From Gp1-AA145 sp963757135 (GTDB taxonomy: Bacteria > Acidobacteriota > Terriglobia > Terriglobales > Acidobacteriaceae), in NCBI GenBank assembly GCA_963757135.1, contig CAVWQE010000008.1, positions 186,001-250,000 of the forward strand: a stretch of 64,000 nt of DNA. The letters run 5' to 3'. The position numbers were made by a program, and so were the translations under genes. Below the pieces are notes generated by a model, which saw nothing but the letters and a program-made list of their open reading frames with translations, searched no databases and was not told where the DNA came from. The first letter of the stretch is position 1. The number at the start of each line of letters is the position of its first letter. This document shows positions 1-9,065 of the stretch, piece by piece.

Positions 1-608
1 ACATCGTCGGCGGTTACATTGGCGATGACGGCAACGAGCACGGTTTTATTCTTCGCCACGGGGCGCTGACCACTCTTGACGTTCCATTTGCCGGTTCCGT
101 CGGTACTCAACTCGATGGAATCAACAGCTCTGGAATCATTACCGGCGTATGGGTCGATGACGCCTTTACCGCCCACGGTTTCGTTTACGAGAAAGGCAAC
201 TTTGCCCATTTGGATTATCCCGGAGCGCTCGATACGTTTCCCTACGGAATCAACTCACGCGGTGACATCGTCGGAAACTGGGACGCGGATCAATCCACGG
301 TCGGTCACGGCTTCTTATTCTCGCGTGGCCACATATTCTCTATCGATGTGCCAGGCGCAGTCCCCGATGGCACGGCCGCCACTGGAATAAATGAAAAAGG
401 ACAGATTGTCGGTTCCTTCATTGGCGAGGACGGAAACTCGCATGGCTTTCTGGCCGAAGGATCGGCGTTCACCACCTTGGACTGTGCGGAAGCTGCGAAT
501 ACCAGCGCATGGGGCATCAACTCGGCCGGCCAGATCGCAGGAACCTGCGACACTGCCGGGCAACACCTCGGATTCATTGCCGACAGGATTCCGATGAAAA
601 AGCCATGA
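1..608 (+). CDS. HAF-repeat secreted protein, 5' end outside window
   Basis: The frame is open from base 3 to a TGA at 606-608, so only the C-terminal 200 or so residues are present. It is built of repeated units of about 40 residues. Each has a GIN-(S/E)-x-G-x-IVG core followed by HGF and then a T-LD or LD-P segment, which is the pattern of the HAF repeat (named for a His-Ala/Gly-Phe core). About five units are visible. It is closely similar in unit order and spacing to the complete gene at 725-1591, so the two are tandem paralogues. Such proteins are usually exported in Acidobacteriota and Proteobacteria, with a probable beta-propeller-like fold and unknown ligand. A strong intrinsic terminator follows, so it is transcribed separately from its paralogue. 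The family assignment is from motifs only. Confidence 0.75.
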   Translation, partial: IVGGYIGDDGNEHGFILRHGALTTLDVPFAGSVGTQLDGINSSGIITGVWVDDAFTAHGFVYEKGNFAHLDYPGALDTFPYGINSRGDIVGNWDADQSTVGHGFLFSRGHIFSIDVPGAVPDGTAATGINEKGQIVGSFIGEDGNSHGFLAEGSAFTTLDCAEAANTSAWGINSAGQIAGTCDTAGQHLGFIADRIPMKKP

Positions 609-651
609 AACTGGGAATCTGAGTTACACAAGGCTGACCGTCATCCACGGA

Positions 652-692
652 GGCCGTCACGCCGGCACAGGCCGGTGCGGCGGCCTTTTTTT
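652..692 (+). terminator. Rho-independent terminator after first HAF gene
   Basis: GGCCGTC at 652-658 can pair with GGCGGCC near 679-685, and GCCGG (661-665) with CCGGT (672-676). This gives a GC-rich hairpin followed directly by seven T residues at 686-692. It lies 44 bases after the stop of the upstream gene and 33 bases before the next start. Confidence 0.85.
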
Positions 693-724
693 CTCGAAAA
701 ATCTCTTTCTCTCGGGGAGCGGAA

Positions 725-1591
725 ATGAACTCGACAATTGGAATGGTTGCGTCGTGTCTGCTCGCGTGCTCCTTCGCCACAGCACAAGCCACCTACGGCT
801 TCAAGTCATTCCAAAATCCTGGAGCGACTGTCACGCGCGTTCTTGGGCTCAACGCACAGGGAGAACTCGTAGGCATGGACGACTCTATCCCGGGTCGACA
901 CGCATTTCTCGTCGATGGCGATAACCATACTTGCTTGGACTCTGCCGGAATCTTGGGTACGCATACGAGCTTCGCTCGCGGTATCAACAGCCAGGGAGAC
1001 ATCGTTGGCGGCTACGCTGGCAGCGATGGCAAGGAGCACGGTTTCATCCTGCGGCACGGAGAGTTGACAACCCTTGATGCGCCATTCCGCGGCGCGGTTG
1101 GAACTCAGCTCAATGCCATCAACGATTCCGGTGTCATGATCGGGGTCTGGATAGACCGCGCTTTCAAGGGACACGGTTTCATTTACGAAAACAGCCATTT
1201 TTCCAAGTTGGACTATCCCGGCGCACGTGACACAACTCCCTTCGGAATTAATTCAAAGGGAGTCATCGTTGGCAATTGGGATGCGGACCAAGCCAGCACG
1301 GGCCATGGCTTCGTGTTTTCGGGTGGCCGAATAACTTCTTTCGATGTCCCAGATGCAATGCCGAACCAGACTGCGGCTAACGGCATAAATGACGCCGCAC
1401 AGATTGTCGGCACCTATGTTGGACGAGATGGAAAGTTTCACGGGTTTGTTCAAGAGGGCTCCACGTTTACTACGATCGATTGCCCTCGCGCTGTCGCGAC
1501 GATCGCATGGGGCATTAATGGCGACGGTCAGATTGCCGGAAACTGCGATACGGCGAACGCGCGTTATGGATTTGTTGCAAGCAGACAATGA
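725..1591 (+). CDS. HAF-repeat secreted protein
   Basis: A 288-residue protein. The first ~22 residues form a signal peptide: a short polar start, then a small hydrophobic core (VASCLLACSFATAQA) with an Ala-x-Ala-like cleavage site. The rest is six successive HAF-type repeats with cores such as GLNAQGELVG, GINSQGDIVG, AINDSGVMIG, GINSKGVIVG, GINDAAQIVG and GINGDGQIAG, each followed by an HGF/YGF element. The start at 725 has a purine-rich GGGGAGCGG just upstream. It is the tandem paralogue of the partial gene before it. An exported or periplasmic location is inferred. No enzyme motif is visible and the function is unknown. Confidence 0.8.
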   Translation: MNSTIGMVASCLLACSFATAQATYGFKSFQNPGATVTRVLGLNAQGELVGMDDSIPGRHAFLVDGDNHTCLDSAGILGTHTSFARGINSQGDIVGGYAGSDGKEHGFILRHGELTTLDAPFRGAVGTQLNAINDSGVMIGVWIDRAFKGHGFIYENSHFSKLDYPGARDTTPFGINSKGVIVGNWDADQASTGHGFVFSGGRITSFDVPDAMPNQTAANGINDAAQIVGTYVGRDGKFHGFVQEGSTFTTIDCPRAVATIAWGINGDGQIAGNCDTANARYGFVASRQ

Positions 1592-1814
1592 AACGCCTCA
1601 GCAAGTTTGCCGGGCCTTTCTGAGAGCGGCGGCAGCCTTAGAGGACTCGCCTGTGCGAGGGCGATCTACGCGAAACCGGCGACACTAGCTGGCCCTGGGT
1701 GTGATGAAGGTCTTCGCCGAATAGTGGCGCTCCCATTTGGACGAAGCCGAACGCTCCACTGTCTTCTTCCGGGAATCGTACTGAATTGATCGCAGCGGAC
1801 CCAAGCGTTGGTGT

Positions 1815-2393
1815 CTATTTCACGTTGCCGCAGTTCGGTCCCAGCCACTTGGATGTAAAGGTCGTGTCAAAACTCATCTCGCGCCCGGCGCCGGTCAGGT
1901 TTCCGTGCGCTGAACCTCTGGTGTGTTCCGGATCAGGTGCCTGTATCTCTACCGTACCATTCGCGTTCATATCTTGATCAACGCACGAATAACTTCCCTT
2001 GGCTTCGGTACTGGTCGAAGTGTCGAGCCTGTAGGTGCACTTTTTGCCCTGGCCAAAATCTGGCGCTTTCTGCAAGTCCTGGCGCGTCACGCACTCTTTT
2101 TCGGTGTGAGTGCGTGTGCGTGCGGACGCACTGGATTTCATCCTTTCTTCCACCCTCGCACGCTGTTCCGGCGTTAACCGGTCCAGCATTCCGCTTGGAA
2201 TCGGTATTTGACCAGCCGACTTTGAGGTTAGGGTCCTTTCCCAAAGACCAGGTTTGACATTCAACGGCTGAAAGCGAACGCCGTGTTGGGAGGTGGACTC
2301 ACTTCTGTTGGCCGTTTGGGAAGGCACTGCGACGGCTGCAGCAAATGCGAAAACAATGCTGAGCACCCACACCGACGGATTTAGTGGCTTCAT
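1815..2393 (-). CDS. DUF3617-family exported protein
   Basis: 192 residues with an N-terminal hydrophobic signal segment (PSVWVLSIVFAFAAAVAV). The mature region has the KPGLWE motif near residue 48 that opens DUF3617 proteins. It also has two cysteines, in KECVT and KKCTY, and a third pair further on (YSCVD, PNCGN) that probably form disulfides. The family is periplasmic, widespread in Proteobacteria and Acidobacteriota, and has no established function. It is divergent from the winged-helix/TPR regulator at 2567, with which it shares a 173-base intergenic region. The 223 bases between its stop and the HAF gene hold no gene that I can support. Confidence 0.8.
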   Translation of the reverse strand: MKPLNPSVWVLSIVFAFAAAVAVPSQTANRSESTSQHGVRFQPLNVKPGLWERTLTSKSAGQIPIPSGMLDRLTPEQRARVEERMKSSASARTRTHTEKECVTRQDLQKAPDFGQGKKCTYRLDTSTSTEAKGSYSCVDQDMNANGTVEIQAPDPEHTRGSAHGNLTGAGREMSFDTTFTSKWLGPNCGNVK

Positions 2394-2454
2394 TTTTTCT
2401 CCCGAATTTCTTCATAAACGTTTTTGCATTAATCAATGAATCTGGCAAAGGAAG

Positions 2455-2476
2455 TGACAGTTAAATCTGCCTGTCA
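2455..2476. promoter_or_regulatory. Inverted repeat, candidate operator
   Basis: TGACAG and CTGTCA form a perfect 6-bp inverted repeat with a 10-base spacer, so their centres are about 16 bases apart. It sits in the divergent region between the DUF3617 gene and the winged-helix regulator, about 38 bases upstream of the regulator's -35 box. The position suits an operator, but it is short and could be chance. Confidence 0.35.
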
Positions 2477-2513
2477 TGCAAAATCCTTTGCAGTCAAGGC
2501 GCTACAAACCCTG

Positions 2514-2542
2514 CTGACACGCTTCCTCTGCGATGTTATGAT
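2514..2542 (+). promoter_or_regulatory. Sigma70-type promoter of the winged-helix/TPR gene
   Basis: CTGACA (2514-2519) and TATGAT (2537-2542) are separated by 17 bases, close to the housekeeping consensus. Transcription would start near 2549, leaving a leader of about 18 bases before the ATG at 2567. Confidence 0.55.
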
Positions 2543-2566
2543 TCGGGCCACATTTGTGGACCGGTA

Positions 2567-5452
2567 ATGCAACCCTTGGCTACGTCCGGCAGCCTGTTTC
2601 GGTTCGGCCTATTTGAGGCGGATTGCGATCACGCAACCCTGACCCGCGGCGGAATCCGCGTCAAAATCCAGGAGCAGCCCTTCCGCTTGCTGCTGGTGCT
2701 GCTTGAGCGTCCGGGAGAGATCGTCACTCGGGAGCAACTCCGCCAGAAGCTGTGGCCGGAAGGCACTTATGTCGATTTCGACGGCAGCCTGAATGTAATC
2801 CTGAAGCGGCTTCGCGCCGCCATTGACGACGATCCTGAGAACCCGCGTTTCATTGAGACTATTCCACGCCGCGGTTACCGGTTCATTGCGCCGGTTTCGG
2901 TGGTGGAATCGCCGTCAGTACTGGATGCTCGCCCGAAAGGCTCTGGTGCTTCCGCGTTGCCAGAGGCGAAAGCCGTTCATCCTCCTGTTTCCGTAATTCA
3001 ACCGGCAAACGTCTCTCCGCTGCGGAAATGGCCAAATCGCCACTTTCGATATGCAGCAACTGCCACGATCATCATGCTTCTTATCGCCGGTGGGTGGTTC
3101 GCCTGGTATCACCGATGGTTTCGAGCCCGAGATCTTTTCTCACGTGAGCCGTCGGTTCAGGTGCGGAGGTCGGTCGCGGTGCTTGGCTTTCACAATCTCT
3201 CCGGTCGGACCGAAAACGCGTGGCTGGCTACAGCCCTCTCGGAGATGTTAAGCACGGAGCTGGCTGGCGGAGACAAACTCCGCCTCATATCGGGAGAAGA
3301 TGTTGCCAACCTGCGGATAACGTCGCCGTGGTCACAGACCGACACGCTTGATCCCGGAACAACCGCACGGATTGGGACCGCTTTGAATAGCGATGTACTG
3401 GTACTGGGTTCTTACCTGACGATCGGCACAACCGACGGTGGACAATTGCGCCTCGATGTGAGGATGCAGGACGGCAGGAGTGGCGAGATACTGACCGAAG
3501 CTGCAGAGGTCGGGAGCACACAGGATCTATTCCACTTGGTGTCCCGCATCGGCGCCAAGCTGCGGCTTCGTCTGGGTGTTGAAGAGTTGCAAGGCTCCGA
3601 GGAGGCCGGCGTGCTCGCCTCATTGCCCCTCGATCCGGAAGTAGCGCGGTTGTACGCGCTCGGAGTCGCCAAGTTGCGCCAGTTTGACGCTCTTGCGGCG
3701 AAGGACCTTCTAGAGCAGGCGGCGAATGCCGATCCTAAGTTTTCTCTGGTACACAGCATGCTGGCTCGGGCGTGGGCGCAACTTGGCCACGAGCAGGAGC
3801 GTCGCGAGGAAGCGAAGAAAGCATTAGATCTTGCCACTGATTTGCCGCGCGCTCAACATCTGCTGGTTGAGGGTGAGTATGACGAGAGTCTGGGCAAGCA
3901 AGAGAAAGCTTCGTCAGCCTATCACGCCTTGTTCGAACTATTTCCGGACAATGTCGAATATGGGTTGCGTCTTGCTGCCGTGTACAACCTCGGCGGACAC
4001 GGCAGCCAGGCGATGGACGTGATTCGGAAGCTGCGAAACCTGCCACCGCCCTCTTCCAGCGATCCCCGGATTGATCTGGCGGAATCACGCTCGATGAAGG
4101 AGGATAAACCAGCCGCCCTGATGGTGGTGCGAACCGCCATGCGCAAGGCTTCAGACCGCGGGCAAAAGCTGCTGTACGCGTCGGCGAAAAAAGAGGAGTG
4201 CATGCTTCTACTTTATGGTGAGCACCCCAACGATGCTCAGGCTTCGTGCGAAGACGCTTACAACATCTTTCTGGCGGCCGGGAATCGTTTAAGCGCTGCC
4301 GACGCACTCCGCCTGATGGCCGATGTAATGGGCACGGCAGGAAATTTCGAGCTGGCGATGGCAACGTACAAGCGAGCTCTGGGTCTGCTGGAAGGGCTTG
4401 GAGAACACGAAAAAACCGGTGCGATCTTCAATAATATGGCGGTCATTTTTGCCAATGAAGGCAATCTGGATCGCGCCGAGCAGTTGTACCGCTCGGCAAG
4501 ACTGCAATTCCAGCAGGCCGGGGATCTGAACAATCAAGTCACCGCCGCCGGCAACATCGCAGACATCATGTTCCTTCGCGGCAATTTGGCGGGAGCGGAA
4601 CAGCTTTATCAGGACGCATTGCAGGTCGCTGCCTTTTCCGAGCATGCGGATCCTGGCTATCTTCTTTATAGGCTTGCCGATCTGAAGCTGACCCAGGGGC
4701 GAGCTGAGGAAGCTCGCGAGCTTGCGCAAAGGGCTGTGGACGGTATTGTTCCGGTACACGGAGCGTATCAGTACCTTTCTGGAGCGATGATTGAACTCGG
4801 CACGGCGTTAGAGGCACAAGGCGATCTCGCGGGAGCTCGTTCACAGTTTGCGCAGACACTGGCCATGCGCAAAGAAATGGGTGCGCTGGATTCTGTTGCC
4901 GAGAGTCAGGTTGCGCTTGCCGAGGTAACGATAGCAGAAGGTCATCCCCAAGACGCCGAGCCCATGCTTCGGGCCGCGATCGCTGCATTCGAAAAGGCAA
5001 AAAGCGATCCCGCTGCCAGCGCCGCCTATACCTTGTTGAGCCGGGCGTTGCTGATGCAGGGGAAAGTGGACCAGGCCGGGAAGGCCGCCCAGCGCGGAAA
5101 TGAACTTAGTCTTACCACTTCCGACCCCGCGCTAAAATTACCAGCGCAAATTGAACAAGCGCGTGTTGACATGGCGAGTGGCGACGGTCACTCCGCGAGT
5201 CAAATGGCAGCAGCGCGGAAGCTCCATTCGGTTATCGTGAGTGCCAAGCGGCTCGGCTACTACAGCATCGAGTGTGAGGGTCGCCTTGCACTGGGTGAAT
5301 TGGAGCTGAAAACTTATTCTTCTCTTGGTCAGAAGCATCTTGCGGCCCTCGCTGCAGAGACGCACAGCCACGGCCTTGAACTTCTCGCGCGCCAAACCGA
5401 GAGTGCGCTAGCCTCGGGTACGGTCGTAGCGGAAAATCGCACAGCCCATTAG
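2567..5452 (+). CDS. CadC-like winged-helix transcriptional regulator with TPR sensor region
   Basis: A 961-residue membrane-anchored regulator. Residues ~10-105 are an OmpR/PhoB-type winged helix, with the typical run LVLLERPGEIVTREQL, then LWP and the IETIPRRGYRF wing near 100. One transmembrane segment follows at ~160-180 (AATATIIMLLIAGGWFAW). Residues ~200-345 resemble the FlgO/TolB-N-like domain found in such proteins (SVAVLGFHNLSG). The remainder is a long array of TPR helices to the C-terminus, with repeats such as GAIFNNMAVIFANEGNLDRA and NIADIMFLRGNLAGAEQLY. This is the one-component design in which an extracytoplasmic domain signals to a cytoplasmic DNA-binding domain. The signal and targets are unknown. 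It is monocistronic, with its own promoter. Confidence 0.85.
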   Translation: MQPLATSGSLFRFGLFEADCDHATLTRGGIRVKIQEQPFRLLLVLLERPGEIVTREQLRQKLWPEGTYVDFDGSLNVILKRLRAAIDDDPENPRFIETIPRRGYRFIAPVSVVESPSVLDARPKGSGASALPEAKAVHPPVSVIQPANVSPLRKWPNRHFRYAATATIIMLLIAGGWFAWYHRWFRARDLFSREPSVQVRRSVAVLGFHNLSGRTENAWLATALSEMLSTELAGGDKLRLISGEDVANLRITSPWSQTDTLDPGTTARIGTALNSDVLVLGSYLTIGTTDGGQLRLDVRMQDGRSGEILTEAAEVGSTQDLFHLVSRIGAKLRLRLGVEELQGSEEAGVLASLPLDPEVARLYALGVAKLRQFDALAAKDLLEQAANADPKFSLVHSMLARAWAQLGHEQERREEAKKALDLATDLPRAQHLLVEGEYDESLGKQEKASSAYHALFELFPDNVEYGLRLAAVYNLGGHGSQAMDVIRKLRNLPPPSSSDPRIDLAESRSMKEDKPAALMVVRTAMRKASDRGQKLLYASAKKEECMLLLYGEHPNDAQASCEDAYNIFLAAGNRLSAADALRLMADVMGTAGNFELAMATYKRALGLLEGLGEHEKTGAIFNNMAVIFANEGNLDRAEQLYRSARLQFQQAGDLNNQVTAAGNIADIMFLRGNLAGAEQLYQDALQVAAFSEHADPGYLLYRLADLKLTQGRAEEARELAQRAVDGIVPVHGAYQYLSGAMIELGTALEAQGDLAGARSQFAQTLAMRKEMGALDSVAESQVALAEVTIAEGHPQDAEPMLRAAIAAFEKAKSDPAASAAYTLLSRALLMQGKVDQAGKAAQRGNELSLTTSDPALKLPAQIEQARVDMASGDGHSASQMAAARKLHSVIVSAKRLGYYSIECEGRLALGELELKTYSSLGQKHLAALAAETHSHGLELLARQTESALASGTVVAENRTAH

Positions 5453-5664
5453 GGCCGCGTCTCAGATTCTATTTTTCCAACCCACACCCCTCGTTTGAAC
5501 TCCCCGTTTCGTGCCTGCTTATCCATGTCAGCCGTCCTTACAAGGCATTCAAAATAAAACTGCTTATTGTGTCATGTCCATTTAACTTGCGTTTCCTTTG
5601 ACCCTGCTGCATTCAGCGCGTATTTCAGTCGTACGCAGACGCGAAACCGTGGGGAGGGTTGCTC

Positions 5665-6714
5665 ATGAAGGAAGCAAAAGCAGGAAAGCAATGGTTTTCT
5701 TGGAAATCCCTGATGACTGGCTGGGTGATCTTTTTCGCAGCCGTTGGAGGTTACGCACAAACGTCGCGGCCAAGTAGTGGGACCTTGTTGAACCCCAGGC
5801 CGACGGCGTTGCTTTCGGGGGGCGGATGCACGGTGGGCGAACTCAATCTCAGGATTGCCACTGGCAATGACGACCTCCGCGGCGGAAAGAACAATTTGAA
5901 CGTCGAAGTCCATTTTTCGAATGGCGACATGCAGACGGCCACGAATGTCAATAACGGAGCGAACTGGCCCAACAATAGTGTCAATTCCGTCTCCATTCAC
6001 CTTAATCAGCCGGTCAGCCCTGGCAAAATCAAAAGCCTACGTCTGATCCATTCCGCGCAAGGCGGCTACGTCGCTCCTTCCGCGAGACAAGGCGCCCTAT
6101 CGGCCAGCCCGATCTCCGGGCCGGTGCTTGCCCCAATTTATGCAGCACAAGGAGTACAGACGGAAGACAACTGGGATATGGCGCAGTTCCAGGCATTTGG
6201 ACTGGGCTCTGGCATCAATGTGCCCATTGCCTCATTCGGAGCCCATCGCTTTACAGGGAGTGTTCCCTCGCTCGACATCAATGCGCAACCGGGTGTGGGA
6301 TGCCCAGCTGCAAACCAAGTCAAGAAGATTTCCTTCACCTTCTCGACCACAGATGACGACCTTCGCGGTGGAAACGACAATCTGAACATTGCGATTCTAT
6401 TTGCCGACGGCACCAGTCAAACCGAGCCGAACGTCAATCACAGCCAAGGCTGGCCGAACGGGAGCACGAAGGGTGCCGAAATCCTGCTAAACCGGCCAGT
6501 AACCATTAACCAGATTCGAGGGATCACGCTTGCCACCACCTTCAGCGGTGGGTCGGGCGGGGACAACTGGAATATGGGCTCCATGCAGGCTGATGCATTC
6601 CTCGCGGACGGAAGCTATCACACCATCGCGAAGTCCGGATTTCACCGGTTCAGTTCAGACTGGAGCGGACCCAAAGCCCGACAAATAAGTATCAGAACTC
6701 AGGCGATCAACTGA
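5665..6714 (+). CDS. Secreted protein with two homologous beta domains
   Basis: 349 residues. I chose the ATG at 5665 because GGGGAGGG ends six bases before it; a TTG at 5659 would leave no spacing. Residues ~1-32 are a signal peptide with core WVIFFAAVGGYAQ. The mature protein holds two copies of one unit. The first has TGNDDLRGGKNNLNVEV and ANWPNNSVNSVSIHLNQPV; the second has TTDDDLRGGNDNLNIAI and QGWPNGSTKGAEILLNRPV. Each ends in an xDNW-(D/N)M motif (EDNWDMAQFQAF, GDNWNMGSMQADAF). This suggests a duplicated beta-sandwich, perhaps a binding domain. I do not recognise the family. It opens a co-directional run of envelope genes, with the next start 19 bases after its stop. Confidence 0.7.
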   Translation: MKEAKAGKQWFSWKSLMTGWVIFFAAVGGYAQTSRPSSGTLLNPRPTALLSGGGCTVGELNLRIATGNDDLRGGKNNLNVEVHFSNGDMQTATNVNNGANWPNNSVNSVSIHLNQPVSPGKIKSLRLIHSAQGGYVAPSARQGALSASPISGPVLAPIYAAQGVQTEDNWDMAQFQAFGLGSGINVPIASFGAHRFTGSVPSLDINAQPGVGCPAANQVKKISFTFSTTDDDLRGGNDNLNIAILFADGTSQTEPNVNHSQGWPNGSTKGAEILLNRPVTINQIRGITLATTFSGGSGGDNWNMGSMQADAFLADGSYHTIAKSGFHRFSSDWSGPKARQISIRTQAIN

Positions 6715-6733
6715 GCGATGTCAGGAGAGAAAT

Positions 6734-9028
6734 ATGCAGCTCATAAAATACAGGACGCTGTCTCAGGCGCTACTGGCAAGTTTGTTAGTGACCGTGATCT
6801 GCACGACCACCGAGGCACAGGTCACCGGCACCAGGCCGCCTAACACCAATATCACCCCGCCCGGCCCACATGCGCAGCAGCCGGCGGGCGGGCAACACCC
6901 CACGAGCCCATCTTCGCAGATCACAAAAGCGCCACTGCCTACGGCTGTGAAGATGGTCGGTCAAGGCGCGATTACCGGCTATGTTTACTGGGACACAAAG
7001 TCCGTCACACATACGCCCGCCAGCACTTGTAGTGGGCTTGGATCCGCCGTGAGCGTGGGAACTCCGCCCAAAGGATCCCCGACGTTTGAGCAATTCAAGA
7101 TGCTCGGCACTTATCACAATTTCACCTATCTGGGTAACGTGGGTACGTTCGCGGTGTGTCAATACTCAATACCCCAGGTTCCAACCGGGCAAGACTTGCA
7201 GGTAATGATCAACTTCAAGCAGGTGTTCGTGCCCTTCGTTCTTGCCGGCACGCCGCCAACGGCTAACAATCCGAACCACCCAATCAACATCAGCGGCGGA
7301 AGTTGTAACCAGGTGCCTCCCGCAGTGCCGAGCGCGTCCGTGTTGGGCTCTGGATGGTGGACTTGCGGCAATAACGCCTACAACGTCAACTTTATTCTGC
7401 AGCCGGCCAACGCCGGAAACATGACGAATGGTGGTGGCCAGCTGACGATTCTGTCAGGAACGCCGCAGGGCGGCGCGAATTCCGGCCAGAATTCAACCAA
7501 TCCAGGCATGTTGAGCAGTAGTAATCAATCTCACGGGCTGCTGCTTCCGGCCGTCAATCCTACAGCGGCGCAAACGCCTTCGAACCCGGCTTCGGGAACT
7601 CCAGGACAACTACTGCCCGCCAAACCTGGCGGCAGTGGCGGCACGGTGCAACTCAACCCCCAGCCCTATCCCCCAAAGGGAACGATGTCCACGCCCGGCA
7701 CTGCTGCCAGCAAAGTTCAGTTGAATCCGCAGCCGTTCCCGCCGAAGGGAACGGCTTCAAGCCCGGGTACCGCTGGCAGTACGGTCCAGCTGAATCCGCA
7801 GCCATTTCCGCCAAAGGGAAGGGTCTCAAGTCCGGGCACCAAGGTGATGACAACGCTGAGTCCACCCAAACAGGGACAGAAGATAACGAACTCGAAAGCG
7901 GCTTTGCAAAATGCTCAAACTATCGCGACCCTGGGAAGTCAGAGTCAGGCCGCGCTAGCCGAAGCCGCGCAGATGAAACTCAGTATTCGCCCCGCAGGAA
8001 TGCAGGCACAGCCTTCGAGCACCATGTCGGCGACCGGCAATGCCGGCATGCTGGGTTCGTCTCCAAGCGTTCAGCCGGTTCGAACGACAGGAACGATTCC
8101 TCCTGGCACGGTTTCTGGTTCCCCGACGAATCGCTACGGGACATTGCAGCAGGGAATGATTCCGGGAGTCGCTTTGCAATGCGGAAATGATCCGACTCTA
8201 CGGATTCTTACCGTCAGCGGCGGGCCTCATCCATCCGTTTTTACTCAGGACGCGACGAACAACCGTAACTTCTACACCATCACGGGATGTTCGTTCGGCA
8301 ACATCGGCCCTAACGCCAAGGCCTACATCTACTATCAGGGCACGTTTCACGAGGATTTTCAGATTCAGCAATGGAGCGATAATTTCGTCGCGCTGAACCT
8401 GGATCCGAGCCTCACCGGGCTTGACGATCAAACTAACGTCGTCCTGGTCGTACAGCGTGCCGACGGCCAACAAGCGAGCAAAGGTGGAAACAAGTTCTAT
8501 TCGGCGCGAGCCACCACACTGCTACCCAGCATTCCGCAACGCAACTTCTCACTGAACAGGTTTCGACCAGATCAATCAACCATCCAGAACTGGAAGCCCA
8601 CCTACACGTCAGGTTCGTCAACCTCGGTGGTTCCTAACTTGCCCGGACTCTCCGCCGAAGTTCACTGGGACCTAACTCCTGATCCCAACGGATCCCTCGT
8701 CGGTGGCGACGATGAATACGACTTCAGTCACCTGCATTCCACCTTCGTCTTGGAGAGCGCAGTGATGGAGTGGAGGGACGTATCGTGCACCGATCCCAAT
8801 TACAACCAGGTCGTTACTTCCAAAAATAACTGGTCAATTGACTGGTCCGGCCCGTCTGGCCTTCAGGTGGGCTGGCAAGGGCAAATTTGCAATCCCACTT
8901 GGAGAAGTTGTGGGGGCGCTTTCCAGCCCGATTGTTTTCTGGGCTTGCCAGAATCAAACTACGGCATAGACGTCTGGGTGACCGGTCCACGTGGTCTTGA
9001 CCCATGGACCGGGAAACCACTGCCGTAG
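6734..9028 (+). CDS. Large secreted proline/glycine-rich protein
   Basis: 764 residues with a clear signal peptide (SQALLASLLVTVICTTTEAQ). Residues ~30-60 are Pro/Thr-rich. A globular part follows to ~230 with several cysteines. A low-complexity linker comes next, containing three tandem 23-residue repeats at residues 305-373 (VQLNPQP-Y/F-PPKG core). The C-terminal ~290 residues look folded and include ALQCGNDPTLRILTVSGGPH and TGCSFGNIGPNAKAYIY, which resembles an IPT/TIG-like beta strand pair. A Trp/Cys-rich end has CNPTWRSCGG. It is probably exported and possibly surface-exposed. AGGAGAG precedes the ATG. No enzymatic motif was seen and the family was not recognised. Confidence 0.65.
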   Translation: MQLIKYRTLSQALLASLLVTVICTTTEAQVTGTRPPNTNITPPGPHAQQPAGGQHPTSPSSQITKAPLPTAVKMVGQGAITGYVYWDTKSVTHTPASTCSGLGSAVSVGTPPKGSPTFEQFKMLGTYHNFTYLGNVGTFAVCQYSIPQVPTGQDLQVMINFKQVFVPFVLAGTPPTANNPNHPINISGGSCNQVPPAVPSASVLGSGWWTCGNNAYNVNFILQPANAGNMTNGGGQLTILSGTPQGGANSGQNSTNPGMLSSSNQSHGLLLPAVNPTAAQTPSNPASGTPGQLLPAKPGGSGGTVQLNPQPYPPKGTMSTPGTAASKVQLNPQPFPPKGTASSPGTAGSTVQLNPQPFPPKGRVSSPGTKVMTTLSPPKQGQKITNSKAALQNAQTIATLGSQSQAALAEAAQMKLSIRPAGMQAQPSSTMSATGNAGMLGSSPSVQPVRTTGTIPPGTVSGSPTNRYGTLQQGMIPGVALQCGNDPTLRILTVSGGPHPSVFTQDATNNRNFYTITGCSFGNIGPNAKAYIYYQGTFHEDFQIQQWSDNFVALNLDPSLTGLDDQTNVVLVVQRADGQQASKGGNKFYSARATTLLPSIPQRNFSLNRFRPDQSTIQNWKPTYTSGSSTSVVPNLPGLSAEVHWDLTPDPNGSLVGGDDEYDFSHLHSTFVLESAVMEWRDVSCTDPNYNQVVTSKNNWSIDWSGPSGLQVGWQGQICNPTWRSCGGAFQPDCFLGLPESNYGIDVWVTGPRGLDPWTGKPLP
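7646..7852 (+). repeat. Three 69-bp in-frame tandem repeats
   Basis: Copies start at 7646, 7715 and 7784, an exact 69-bp period encoding 23 residues. The VQLNPQP-(Y/F)-PPKG core is invariant apart from Tyr/Phe, and the TPGT/SPGT tail is more variable. DNA divergence between copies shows that the duplications are not very recent. Confidence 0.85.
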
Positions 9029-9065
9029 ATCCGAAGAAGTTCAGGTTCGCGACTTGGAGTTGAAA

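Noticed and set aside
3735..4364. Antisense open frame (209 codons) inside the TPR regulator
   Set aside because: A shadow of GC-rich coding sequence; the TPR frame on the other strand is clearly real.
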